DNA from: Theristus sp. LFF4_11
Taxonomy: Eukaryota; Nematoda; Chromadorea; Monhysterida; Xyalidae
Direction of reading: 5' to 3'
NCBI GenBank assembly: GCA_030248135.1
Contig: JASANC010001021.1
Span: forward strand, 62,001 to 126,000
Length of the DNA: 64,000 bases
Below are positions 45,701 to 56,067 of this stretch, piece by piece. Position 1 is the stretch's first letter; each line of letters starts with the position of its first letter. The notes beneath the pieces are model-generated. The model ran no database searches and was not told the DNA's origin. It saw nothing but the letters and a program-made list of their open reading frames with translations. A program made the position numbers and the translations under genes.

Positions 45701-47129
45701 ACGACGCATCAGTGCATTTCGGAGGCCATTAAAATCGGTCAGAGTTGAGAGGATGTTCAGATGAGAATTAGTTTTTTGATGTTCGCTTATGTTCTCTTTA
45801 CTCTCGCCGTAATGTTGAATGATTGTTTTGATGTTTTTCAGTGAAGCCAGGCGTCAAGTTTCGCGAAATCGGAGCTGTCATTCAAAAGATCGCAAACGCA
45901 AACGGCTGCTCGGTGGTGCGCACTTATTGCGGCCATGGCATTCACAGGTTGGCCGTTGTTGTTTTTGTACATGTGCTTCTCGTTTTTTAGTTGTGTCGCA
46001 CGTTTTTTCTGCCTTTTACAGACTCTTCCACACCGCACCGAACGTGCCGCATTATGCCAGTGAGTTTTTGTTTGCACTGCAACGAGTTCTGTAAAAAAGT
46101 GTCCAACACACTAACCAATTTCGTGTTTCCTCGTTCTCTTTCCACCAATTCAGTGCCGTGGCATGATCTCCTCTGCTTGCATGCACTTGGCTGGATGGGC
46201 TTCGGTGAGTTTTTTGTCACGTGAATCCGACACCATCTCAAAAATTCACCGTTTCTTTGTTCAAAAAATTTGGACAAAAGAGACTGGATAGCAGTTCCGT
46301 GCGGACAGTGTGGGATCCCACGGTGCTGTGCCAGCAATGAAATCGTCGCCACGCCACCGAGTGACAGGCTGGAAATGTGAAACGTCGTCGCGTGCACTCT
46401 AATTGGCCAGTGGCCAGAGACCGCAGCGGCCCCTTTTGTCTGCCTCTTGCTACCACGAACGTGCTACACTGACGGCCACGCATCACTGGCCGTAACCGTG
46501 CCACCGGCCCGGCTACCTTGCACTGGCAGCCTGCACCCCACACATTCGCACGGCTCTGCTGCTAGACCGTGGTCGAATTCAGTGGCGCCCAAACGCGACT
46601 AGCCAACGTGGCGTGGAACGACTGTGTTTGTTGAATGCATTACTGATTGTGCATGATGCAGAGAACCGTGCGATCGGCGTCATGAAGGCCGGCAACGTGT
46701 TCACCATTGAGCCGATGATAAACGCGGGCGCCTGGCACGACGAGAAGTGGCCGGATGACTGGACCGCTGTCACGGTCGGTTCGCTACCCTGACGCTGCAT
46801 TCACATGTTCAGCGATTTGTCGTCGCTGTAAAGTGCTGGAGACAACGCGTCGTCGTTGGGACAACGCGATGGTGTGGCTGCAACAAATCGCTGCGCATCT
46901 GAATGGTGCTTTCTAATGTCAACACAGTTCACGTGTGTGTGTTTTGCTTCATTGTGCGCTTCGTTCGTTGTCGCTTCAGTGCGACGGCAAGCGCTCGGCG
47001 CAGTTTGAGCAAACGCTGCTGGTGACCGAGTCCGGTTGCGACATTCTCACCGCACGCCCCGAGCACGACGCCCGTCCGTGGTACTTGGACCAACTCGAAA
47101 AGTACAACTACAAGTGGCGCCCGAGCTAG
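42709..47129 (+). CDS. METAP1: Methionine aminopeptidase 1
   Basis: Removes the initiator methionine from nascent proteins at the ribosome. Exons: 42709-42840, 44215-44364, 44637-44744, 44882-45010, 45396-45534, 45603-45737, 45842-45947, 46022-46059, 46662-46774, 46980-47129; all phases agree and give 399 residues, the usual MetAP1 length. The N-terminal zinc-binding region reads [17 protein letters not shown], followed by [18 protein letters not shown] (C6H2 type). The catalytic domain shows the substrate histidine in CHGIPD, metal-binding aspartates in VDVTVF and GDLNETF, the histidine in [11 protein letters not shown], and glutamates in FTIEPM and [10 protein letters not shown]. All five metal ligands are present. 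The intron after 45534 has a GC donor, because only that site gives N-VDVT. Intron 1 is crowded with mobile elements. Confidence 0.96.
42891..43740. mobile_element. hAT-like G/C-rich element with nested copy, outer unit
   Basis: Ends are CATAGTTGTTC and, at the right, GAACAACTATG, with G-rich and C-rich tracts just inside. Left flank ATACTAGT and right flank ATACTTAGT look like a slightly altered 8-bp duplication. The interior has CTAT microsatellite and poly-C tracts and is interrupted by a second copy at 43027-43319. Located in MetAP1 intron 1. Confidence 0.8.
43027..43319. mobile_element. hAT-like element, nested copy
   Basis: Begins CATAGTTGTTCTAGGGGG and ends GGCTCTGGAACAACTATG. An exact 8-bp duplication TAAGACAC lies at 43019-43026 and 43320-43327. 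Removing the element and one duplication restores the interior of the surrounding copy, showing a same-family insertion. Confidence 0.9.
43845..44068 (+). mobile_element. tRNA-derived SINE, copy 2
   Basis: Same family and orientation as 19571-19794. The A-box-like TAGCGCAGGTGTAGG and the B-box GTTCGAACCCC are both well preserved, about 45 bp apart. It ends near CGCGAATAATTAATAAAG. It lies in MetAP1 intron 1, about 100 bp after the hAT-like element. Confidence 0.88.
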
Positions 47130-48988
47130 TCGTCCGCGTCCGTTTCACATCAATTGAACTTGGCAATTTGTTTGAATTATGAACGCTGTTTTTTGTTCGG
47201 TTCTTGATAGATGTCTTTTTGGACAGCGTGCTCGTTGTTGTTGTTGTTTTCTTGCTTTTGATTTTGGTCAAGATGCCTTGCGTTTGTTTTTCTTGACTGA
47301 CAGAGTTCAATTTTGGCTTGCAAGATGGTTCGGTTTTCGCGACAAAAGAAATTTGTGGTGTTTCGTTGCCTTTGTCTTCAAAGTTTTATAATACTGGACT
47401 GGTTTATTTGCTCTCTCGGGCTGACGTTTTTTCAGCGTCGGCCGTGGACAGAGTTTCAAAATTCAGACTGATTTGTGAGGCTTGCGCTTGTGCTTGTGCA
47501 TATTATTTCATGTGTTTTCGCCCTTAGCTGAAAGGTTATTTGCTCAATTTAAGAGCACGAGTTCGTAAGTTTCGTCGTAAAACACGTCTGATTGAGTTTT
47601 GTATGTCTGCTCACTGATGGTGCCTGCAAAGCATTGTTGCGCAGTGTATATTTGATACTGACGCTATTGTTGTTGATGAACGTCATTTTGAAGTTGAATT
47701 GACGTTTTTTTGTATTTTTTGTTTCATTCATTTGGTTCATGCTAATTTTAAAGTTTATGAGTCTAGTCGCAGCTGTGTGTCAGTCGATGTGTTTGTTCAT
47801 CTTCCCCAGACTGTTTGTTCTGACAACTTCGCAAAAAGTACCACATGTAATCAGAAATTGTTTCGTTTGTTTGTTTATTGTTTTCTGAATCTGAATCTTG
47901 ACTGCATGACGTTTTCCTTTTTTCTTGAATTATTTTTTCATGTATGATTCGTTGAATTGAATCTGAATCGTTTTTGTTGAATGAATGAATAAAAGACCAA
48001 ATTTGAGTCTCACGGTCGGACCGCTGTAGTTTAGAAACTGTCTGAACGTTCTGATGCACAATATCGACAGCATATTTTCGGTGAAATGCATGGTGTTTAC
48101 TGAATCGGCGAAAAAATACGGATTTCGAACTGCTGTAGCTCGCGTCTGGGTTGAGGTATGGGACTAAAATTTGGTTACACTACTTTGGTTTGCATTTTTT
48201 CGCAATACTTTTATATGCGGTTTCTGCGTGAGTGATTAAGTTTGAATTATGGTATTAAATTTTATATGTGAGTGGCCATGGATAAGGTTTGCATGCATTC
48301 CAATGTGTGGGGAGGATGTTGAAGACTCCACAACACTAGAGCAGTCAGGTTTGTTTGCATTAATCTGGCGCACACCGTCTTCAAAACACTTTGAAAACAT
48401 GAACATCGGTCGTTTGAAGTGATCGTTGTTTCACGAACTGCTGCTTTACAACATTTCCAAATTCGAGACCGATACAACCAGACGCGTAATAAAGCAGTTA
48501 AGAAACCCGATATTTTTCTTTGGCCTGTTCCGCACTTCTGAATTCAGACGAGGAGGCGCAGCGAGAGAGAAGGTCATTTTTCAGATAATCGCCAAACTGA
48601 CAGTGCTATTCAGCGCCAGGTGGGTGCACTAAAGGAGCAGCGTGCGTGCACACCCTGTACCGTGTGTGTAAGTGACCATGTGTTTAGAGAAAAGGCCGAG
48701 GTTTAAAACCACCGCACAAACGCAGCAGCAGTCAAGACCTGACCTGACATGTCTGAGCGTGCCCAGACGTGTTTTCCAAACGTGTTGTCCGCAAAACTTC
48801 AGTGCGCTGCGAATTTATCATGTTCATGTAACGGATCACACGCCAGTTGTCAACAAATAAATGCTTGACAGTTTTTGCTGGAATTAGGTTGTATTTTCCA
48901 AAGGTATTTAGTTTTGTTGGTGTGCATTTTTCAGACTCATTCGTTCGCAAAGCATCAGCGTCACCCAGGCTAGGTTTTTTTGCTCAAA
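47130..48988. other. Intergenic, MetAP1 3' side and zinc-finger 5' side
   Basis: T-rich sequence, probably with a long MetAP1 3' UTR; AATAAA occurs at 47988-47993. No frame longer than about 100 codons shows a recognisable motif on either strand. I see no gene here. Confidence 0.55.
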
Positions 48989-51242
48989 ATGGCTGGCCAC
49001 AATCGAGTCTGCGTTTCTTGTGACACGAATTTCGGTTTGTTCTGTGTCTGTCTGTGTTGAGCTTTTGTTCGATTAAGTGATTGTGTCTCTATTTGTTGTT
49101 TTCTCAGTTGTTGTTGTTTGTTGTTTGTTGCCCCCTTTTTATCCTTACCCAACGCCCTTGGGGAAAGGCAGTGTCGCAATTTTTTATTGTCCACCACATG
49201 GGCTGCGACGTTGGAAGCAGTTTTTCTGCTACAGAAGTGGGCGTTGGGCAAGGTGCGCTGTTATGCATGGGCACGATGTCATTAAGTTCCTCGCCACCGG
49301 AACAGCAATCTTGTGAATCAAGAAAAGCCGACGTTTGTGCTGCCGAACCATTAAGCGCCACGCAACCCGGGGCAGCCGAGCGGTCACGAGCGGATTCGAA
49401 CCCGGGTTTTCCGATTGTAAGTGCCAAGTGCTATCCACTCAGCCAGTCAGACGGCTTGCGTTTGTGTGCAGAGTGCGCCGCTGATCTGATGCGTCATCTG
49501 TTCGTGGACCACCTGAACTACATGCCGTGGCAGTGCACCATGTGCGAGTGCTCGTACTTTGCCCTTGAGACTGACCTCTTGATGCACGTCTCGGTGGTGC
49601 ACCGCACTGCTGACGCGGCACACGGCCGCCTTGCACGCAAACACACGGACCACTCGAAGGAGCAACGATTGTTGGCGCTGCTGCGTGGCGGCGCATACCG
49701 ACTGCGTCAGTCATCGGTCGGTTTGTTTGCCTAAAAAAGACGAAAAACGTTGGCTAACAAAAAATATTGACAGAGAATCGTTCATTTTCAGAAAACCGAA
49801 CCACGGTCGACAGCAGCGCGTGCGGAGTCGGCTGCAGACACAGCAGACGCTGGCAACGAGCATCGAGCGTCACCGTCACCAAACGGCTTAACGGAGGGCT
49901 CAAGCTCAACGACGACAAAGCACAAGATGGTTTGTGTTTGTCAGATTTGCGAATCTGTTTGCCTCGACAGGCACCGGTCTTTGCATAAAATCGGTGCAAT
50001 TCCAGCTGCACCGTGCACTAAGACGACCGATCAATCAAGTGCAGCCGGAGCCAGGCACACGACTCAACCAGCACAGTGGCGTCACAAACGTACGCTGCCC
50101 GTGCGACTCAGCCAGTGCAGGCGCGTCATCACCCAAATGCGACAACAACACCACCGATGATTGCGCCTCAAGCAACAGCGCGATGTCGTCGACAGCCGCA
50201 GTGAAGCAGCCAAACAACAAGAACACGCTCGTCGCATCGCATCATCACCGACCACCATCTGCGGCAGGCACCAACAACAACAACACCAGCAGTAGTAGTA
50301 GTGACGCGGACGACAGCGACACGGACAGTGACGGACCATCGGCGGTCAAGCAGCCACGGCAGTGCGGACACAAACGACCGAGCTTCCGAGGCGTGTTGTC
50401 ACTGAGGGCGCGTTGTGGCGTCTGCAACGAAGCGGTGCAGCTGCAGCACAAAACCATGGAGAAACACGCGAAAGACCACGCGGCACCACACGGCTTCTAC
50501 GCTTGCTCGGGTGTGTGCTGTTGGATCTTGTAGTTTGGGTGGGGGCACGATCAGAAACGAAACATTTTACGATTGATTTGGCGTGGCCTTCAGCTTTTTC
50601 CTTGTGGAAACGACAAGATGGTTCAAATTGCTACAGTCAACAACTGCCCAAAGTCGTTTCGTTCCTATGGATCGGTGTTGAAGCACGAAACGGATGAGCA
50701 CAAGATGTCACGCAAGGAAAGCAACCGTCGACAGCGTACTTTGGATCGAGACCGAAACGTGCTGTTTCAAGAAGCACTCAAGCAAACGTTCCCGCGACTC
50801 GTTCACAGTCGAAACAAATCGAAGTTGGATTTGACGTTCTTTTGCACACAGCATCCCGCAAAGCCGATACCAGCCACAGTAAGGAGTTGACTTGAAAACG
50901 TGGTCTCCACAATTTTTATTATTTTCTCGACACGTTTCGTTTCACACATTCTATTGTTATATTTCTCAAAAAAACGCTCTTTTGCAGAGTCTCATCATGC
51001 ATCTGTGTGAACAGCACTTTGATCTGCAGTTCTACCGCTGCAAACGTTGTGACGCTCAGTATCGATTGTGGGATCACTGTGCAGAGCACGTCCGTCAGCA
51101 GCATCCAGGTGATTATGACAACAACGTGATCAGCGAGCAGAAGTTGCGCAAACGTGAGTGGACACGTGTGCGCGACGAATTCGCGCGCTCGTTTGCGACG
51201 TTTCAGCTCAATGAACAGTCTGACATTGCCGTCGTTCGGTGA
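48989..51242 (+). CDS. C2H2 zinc-finger protein
   Basis: Probable nuclear DNA- or RNA-binding protein. Exons: 48989-49034, 49472-49716, 49792-49929, 50045-50510, 50637-50878, 50988-51242; about 463 residues. Splicing exon 1 to 2 completes a finger (CVSCDTNFECAADLMR then HLFVDH, C-x2-C-x12-H-x4-H). The next is CTMCECSYFALETDLLMHVSVVH, then CGVCNEAVQL...HAKDH. The junction 50510/50637 completes another (YACSVNNCPKSF...LKHETDEH), and YRCKRC...HCAEHVRQQH is the last. A Ser/Thr/Asn-rich acidic linker (SSSSSDADDSDTDSDG) separates the finger groups. Fingers split exactly at introns support the model. The small intron 49930-50044 is the weakest call. I do not recognise an orthologue. A SINE lies in intron 1. 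Confidence 0.75.
49128..49455 (-). mobile_element. tRNA-derived SINE of a second family
   Basis: On the minus strand the head reads TGGCTGAGTGGATAGC (A-box) and, after about 40 bp, GGGTTCGAATCC (B-box), resembling a Leu/Ser-type tRNA. A body of about 230 bp follows, ending in AAGGATAAAAAGGGGGCAACA and a CAA-rich tail. It lies in intron 1 of the zinc-finger gene, antisense to it. The long plus-strand frame 49081-49734 reads through it and is not real. Confidence 0.8.
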
Positions 51243-52238
51243 CAAACGTGATCCGGTGCCTTTGTTGCATTGCATCCTTAGTTGTGCTATGCGAGTTGAT
51301 TTTGTTTTGTTGTTTTTTTCGTTGTTGTTTTTTGGTGGACTTCTTTTCTTGTGTTGATTTGGTTTTTGTCGTGAGCCGCAAGCATGATCGCGCATGCATA
51401 CGAGGTCAAACCGACTTCGGCCAGGTTTGCGTTTCGCCACGTGCATTTCACAAAAAAATTCCTGACAATTTTGCTGGAAAGCCAAACGCAGCAATTGATT
51501 TGAGGGTAAGCACAGGGAGCTCACATGACAACCGGGCAGCACAACGGAGCGGTCGGCAGCTGCACTAAAATCAAACGTGGTATTCAGTGCTGCGTTTTGT
51601 CGTTTCAGCTTAATTGTCAAACTGAATTAACTACAACAGCTGAAGCTTCAATTGAAAAACTAACCAGGCTTCATTGCTCAATTTTTTGCACTTTATTGCA
51701 CAAGCTGTACTAAATTCCGAACAGAAAATTAATGGACAACCAGTTTTAGGGCGTTTTTAATTTTGCTGACCGCATATTGATTTTATGGTTCCCAGTTTGG
51801 CAAAAACACTCGTAGGCTCATGTGCGATTCACACGCCTTTCAAACAGACTGGCTTTTCGATTTGATTCTCTCACGACTCGCTCACATCAGAAATCAATTA
51901 AAACGCATCGATGGCCAAGCCCACTGAATTGAAATAACAACTTCACTTTGTTTTTAATTGAATACCATTAACATATGATCTGTCCTCCTGGCCACATTTG
52001 ACCATGCGTGACCGACAACGACAACAACAAAAACAACCAATAATTGAGAGCCCAACACAGCACTGACAGGCGGAAGTTATTTTCAACAGGTTCAGCTTAT
52101 TTGCTTTTACGAGCTAACAATGCTGCCTTGAAATCGAATAAAATCTATTAGTCAATCATGGCTCGAAATAATAATAGCTCATAAATTTTCCGCACAAGCA
52201 CTATTTTCCGGTTGGTTCTGTGAGGCCTCAGTCAACTA
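51243..52238. other. Intergenic
   Basis: About 1 kb between the zinc-finger stop codon and the MITE at 52239. Low-complexity GTTGTTTTTT tracts occur at 51300-51350. The long minus-strand frame 50919-51620 overlaps real zinc-finger exons and lacks motifs. I see no gene here. Confidence 0.55.
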
Positions 52239-52504
52239 CAGTATGGCCGAATAAATATGGCAGCCCATCAAGGCGGAATCAGTCGCAGACTAGGAGTCGT
52301 CTTTTTCACAAATGCCAACATAATTCCTAATCATGTGTGCAAAGGGAGAAAGAACAAACAGAATAGCACGAAGAATCCATTCGTTTTAAAAAAATGCGTC
52401 ATATTTGATACACAATTGGGTTTCAGAACGGTTTTTTATTTCATTCAAATTTCGCGCGCTGTTTGCACCCTGAAAAAAGCTGCCATGTTTACTCGGCCAT
52501 TCCG
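52239..52504. mobile_element. Tc1/mariner-like MITE, copy 2
   Basis: Ends CAGTATGGCCGAATAAATAT and, at the right, TTACTCGGCCATTCCG, flanked by TA at 52237-52238 and 52505-52506. It is 266 bp long and aligns end to end with 27299-27562. It lies 140 bp upstream of the start codon of family member B, within its likely promoter or 5' UTR. Confidence 0.9.
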
Positions 52505-52644
52505 TAGAAAGCCAGTTCAAATAATTGTATAGCTGTGTGGCGCACTAGTGCGTCCGTTTACCAACTTGCAACACAAACGGTCAAGCTAAACGTATTTGTT
52601 TGTGGCAACTAATCCACTAACAAGCAAGTATCCGCCAACATAAA

Positions 52645-55393
52645 ATGGGCAACGAAATATCAAAAAGCATCAACCAAGTTCCACCGACGTTTCCACTGTT
52701 TGGTTTGCGATTCCATCAGCAGATTGGCGCGTTCAGCACGCTGCACGCAAACGACGACGTGCAAACAGTCGTGCGACACGTCATCAAAAAACGGTTCCCA
52801 GGTTCGTTTTGCTTTTGTTTCGAGTCAAAACGTCAACAGTTGGCGGTCAAGATTTACAAGGATGGCAGTCCGTTTCCCACCATGACAACCCTCGCTGAAA
52901 ATCAGATTGATCCATTCCAAAAACCCAAATGAAGCAGCTGTTGACTGAGGTTTACGTTGGTGGAACAGACAGGCGGTCAAAATGTTCATCTTGCGCAGGT
53001 TGCACGGAGCAACAGCCGCATGCAACGTGTCACGCGTACAAACTGCCGCCAAAAAACTACGACAAAACAACGTTCTGGGACGGCGCAGCGCCGTTCCTCG
53101 CGTATGCGGAGTTGCTGCAGTCGTTGAGCAAGATCGGCTTCTTTTTGATGTCGTCGCCGGATCTGTTTTTGACGCTGGAAGACCCGGAGATGATCTTCTA
53201 TTTGGACAGAAACCAGGTAGCTCAGTGCTCTTCACGTTCGATCGCGCTCATACATGATGTAACCATGTCTCTCACGTCACTTAGCTGCTTGCTCGTAAAG
53301 TGACGTGACGGTTACTGAAACCGCTGATACTCCTCCGCACAACGTTGTTTTGTCACTCTTATCGTAGAATAGAAGCCCGTTGTCATGTCCCTAGTCTCCA
53401 CTACTTACAGTATTTTGTAATTTTCTCGTTTTCAAAAAAATCAAAACTTGTTCACTATGCGAAAGTATTCGCGATCGCCCAGGCGGCCATATTCCGCGTG
53501 TTCTGCATTCGACAACGCGGCCAGAATCAGCTGCAAATCTTTGGCGGCGACGACGAGGCACGAGAACTGGTGGAGCACGCCGTGAAGGCGATCACGAAAC
53601 TGGTCGACTGCAAACTCACGGCTGACATGACGACGCTCATGTTGGATGGGAAACCGTGGAAGGAACTACAGCAACAGGCAACGGCTGGTTTTGTGGTGCT
53701 TTCATTCGGTGGAAAGTCTTGTGTTGTTGGTGTTGATAAATTGTTTCCTAAATACTTTATTTTAGCAAGCTTCACTGTTTGCTGTTTCATTTACGCCATT
53801 TCTAAAGCATTAGTCAACTACTTTCTCAGGAAAATCCCGAGCTGAAAACCGTAAGCATGCGCATTCTTGTGGACATCGTACAGCAGTTGGCCGCATCTGG
53901 CTATTTCACGGTCGGCAACGCCTGTTTGGACGGTGACCAGGATGCGCTGTTCTTTGCCAAGGTCCACGATCCGCTTTGTTTCAAAATTACCATTTAACAA
54001 TCACTGAATAAACTAAAAAACGTAACAAAATAATCTTTCAGCGCGAAAAGCTGCTAGCCACGCCAAATTATGCCATGATTTCACTGATTGGCAGCAGCTC
54101 GATGGTTTGCCTGCGATTCCCGCAGGATATTCAGCAACTGATCAAAGACTCCGTCTCGCGAGATTGGGAGAAGGGATTACAGAATCAACTGAACCTATCG
54201 AAAGATGTGCGTGCCTGGCTTTATTTGCATTGTTGCTGAAACGCCTCCGATTATTGAAAATGTACGAAATGTCAGGCGATCGAACTGCGACTGCACGGTG
54301 ACCCGTGGCTGGCGTCTGCGAACAAGCAGCAGATGAGCGCCCCACGGCGACTGCTGCTTGCACTGATCAGAGTGCTGCATGAAAGCGGCTGGTCAATCGA
54401 ATGTGCCATCGACGTCTCGAACGCTGTCGATGATAAATCGGTCACTGGTTTTTGCGTTTTGCATCATGCGGCGGTGTTTTCAATTAATTGCCATGTTTTA
54501 ATCACTTTTGGCATTGAAAAACTTAACTGAACTGACGATCATAGGCTTTTGATTCGTTGGTCCAACACAGCATGCCAGAATCAGAACGCACTAATTGCTT
54601 GTGTTTTACCGTTTGACTCCACTGCACACGAATGTTACCGAAATGTCCGGCATTCACTCAGTTCACATTCAGGCGTTCATCTTTCGTTCGACAGTGCCGA
54701 GTGGTGCGTCACTGCAGCTGATGGCGCTGCAGCCGGGCGGCATGAATCGTCTCTGTGCCACGAACGCGCCGCCGGATGTGGTGGAGACGTTGGCAAAAGT
54801 GCTCACCACCGTACTCGGCAGGCAGGCAGTCACGAAACAAGGTCGCCAATTGTGTTGCTGTCAGCTGAGGCGGATGCGATGAACTGTGCACTTGCATCAG
54901 CTGCAAGCGTGCTCCATTGCAGAAACGACGCAAGACGGCACCGTAGCGTTCACGTTGGCCGGGGCGCCGTGGTTCCCGGGCGACAGCGACGACGCGCTCA
55001 TGGCCAGACATGCGGTCATCGTGGCACTCGCCTCGTTGCAGACGAGAGGCTGGCGCATTCTCTGCTCGGCAGACATTCAGGTTTGGGGGGGGGCTTTGTT
55101 GGAGTATCGTTTTATGTTCGTTACTTTATTATTTATTCATTTATTTTTTTTCTGGCAATTTATTCGAATAAGCAATGAACGTGCCTGAACAGGGCGACAT
55201 TCGTAATATGACCGAACAGCGCCACGTCAGCACGACGACAACAAAGTCAGGCGCATCCGGACAGACATCGGTGGGCGTCTTTGCGGTCGGGGGAAACGGC
55301 GGCAGAAGCAAGGTGAAACAGCAGAAAGTCTACAAAGTTACAGAAACGAGAGAACAATTCGACGTGTCGACGATGATTTTGATCAAGGATTGA
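52645..55393 (+). CDS. Unrecognised four-module protein, family member B
   Basis: Exons: 52645-52801, 52999-53216, 53483-53677, 53830-53961, 54042-54206, 54276-54440, 54673-54841, 54923-55080, 55193-55393; 519 residues with all phases consistent. The N terminus MGNEISKS is a candidate N-myristoylation site and is followed by PPTF, shared with member A. Modules 2-4 contain LDGKPWKEL, LHGDPWLAS and LAGAPWFPG, each followed by a helix (RILVDIV, RRLLLALI, ARHAVIVAL) and SGYF, SGWS or RGWR, then D-x-S or D-I-Q. Module 1 keeps only a relic of the G-x-P-W site. The C-terminal tail is Thr/Gly-rich and ends DVSTMILIKD, parallel to DVSTFIFKKL in member A. The intron after 53677 uses a GC donor. It has shorter introns than member A and no transposon inside the coding region. 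Function unknown. Confidence 0.82.
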
Positions 55394-56067
55394 TTCCTGC
55401 GCGTGGCTTACGACTTCGATTCTTTCTTAATTTAAGATTCAAAACAAACGAATTGGTTTGAAACACATATTTTGTAGGAAATGCGATTGATTTTGCTTTT
55501 TTTCTACGGATGACTTGCCCAGTTCATATGATCGATTAATTTATTTGTTCTTTTCACAAAGCACACTGAACGTAAAATGAAACAATAAATGTGTGATATC
55601 ACAAACGAACACAACAACTTGAAATGATACACGAAATTCAAATATTTTTTGAGTAAAAACATTTTGATTTGCACAAAGGAATTGCAGCACATTGGGAATA
55701 ATAAAAGCTTCCATAGAACAAGCGACATTTTGAAAAAAATACACAAATGAATAAATTATTGTGAATTCATGTTTCAGTCAAATCAGTTGAATTATTGAAT
55801 TACACTTTGCACTAACTGCAAACATCTTTGCAGCGATGCTGGAACCGGTGCGACTGTTTTGAAACTCAAAAGACGATACATTTTGGCATGAAGATTTGCA
55901 AAACACTGACAGCAAATCACACGATAACCGGCAGATTAAAAAACATTTTATGGTTATGTCGATCCAACGTTAACACTTATTGAATAAATTTGTATAACAC
56001 AAGTTTCGCAGTCTACTGGTGCCACTTAAATGCAAAAAAGCAACCAATAGACGAAGTGTGCAAGCAA
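55394..56067. other. Intergenic between convergent genes
   Basis: About 675 bp of AT-rich sequence holding the 3' UTRs of family member B (+) and Prickle (-). Nothing else recognisable. Confidence 0.6.

Noticed and set aside
49371..49453. Functional tRNA gene on the minus strand
   Set aside because: A and B boxes are present, but the sequence continues without a proper acceptor stem into a SINE body and CAA-rich tail, so it is a SINE head.
49081..49734. Plus-strand frame of 217 codons joined to a zinc finger
   Set aside because: Its first half is antisense SINE. A splice from 49034 to 49472 completes a proper finger instead.
50919..51620. Minus-strand frame of 233 codons
   Set aside because: It overlaps the last zinc-finger exon, which has clear finger motifs on the plus strand. 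The minus-strand translation has no recognisable domain.
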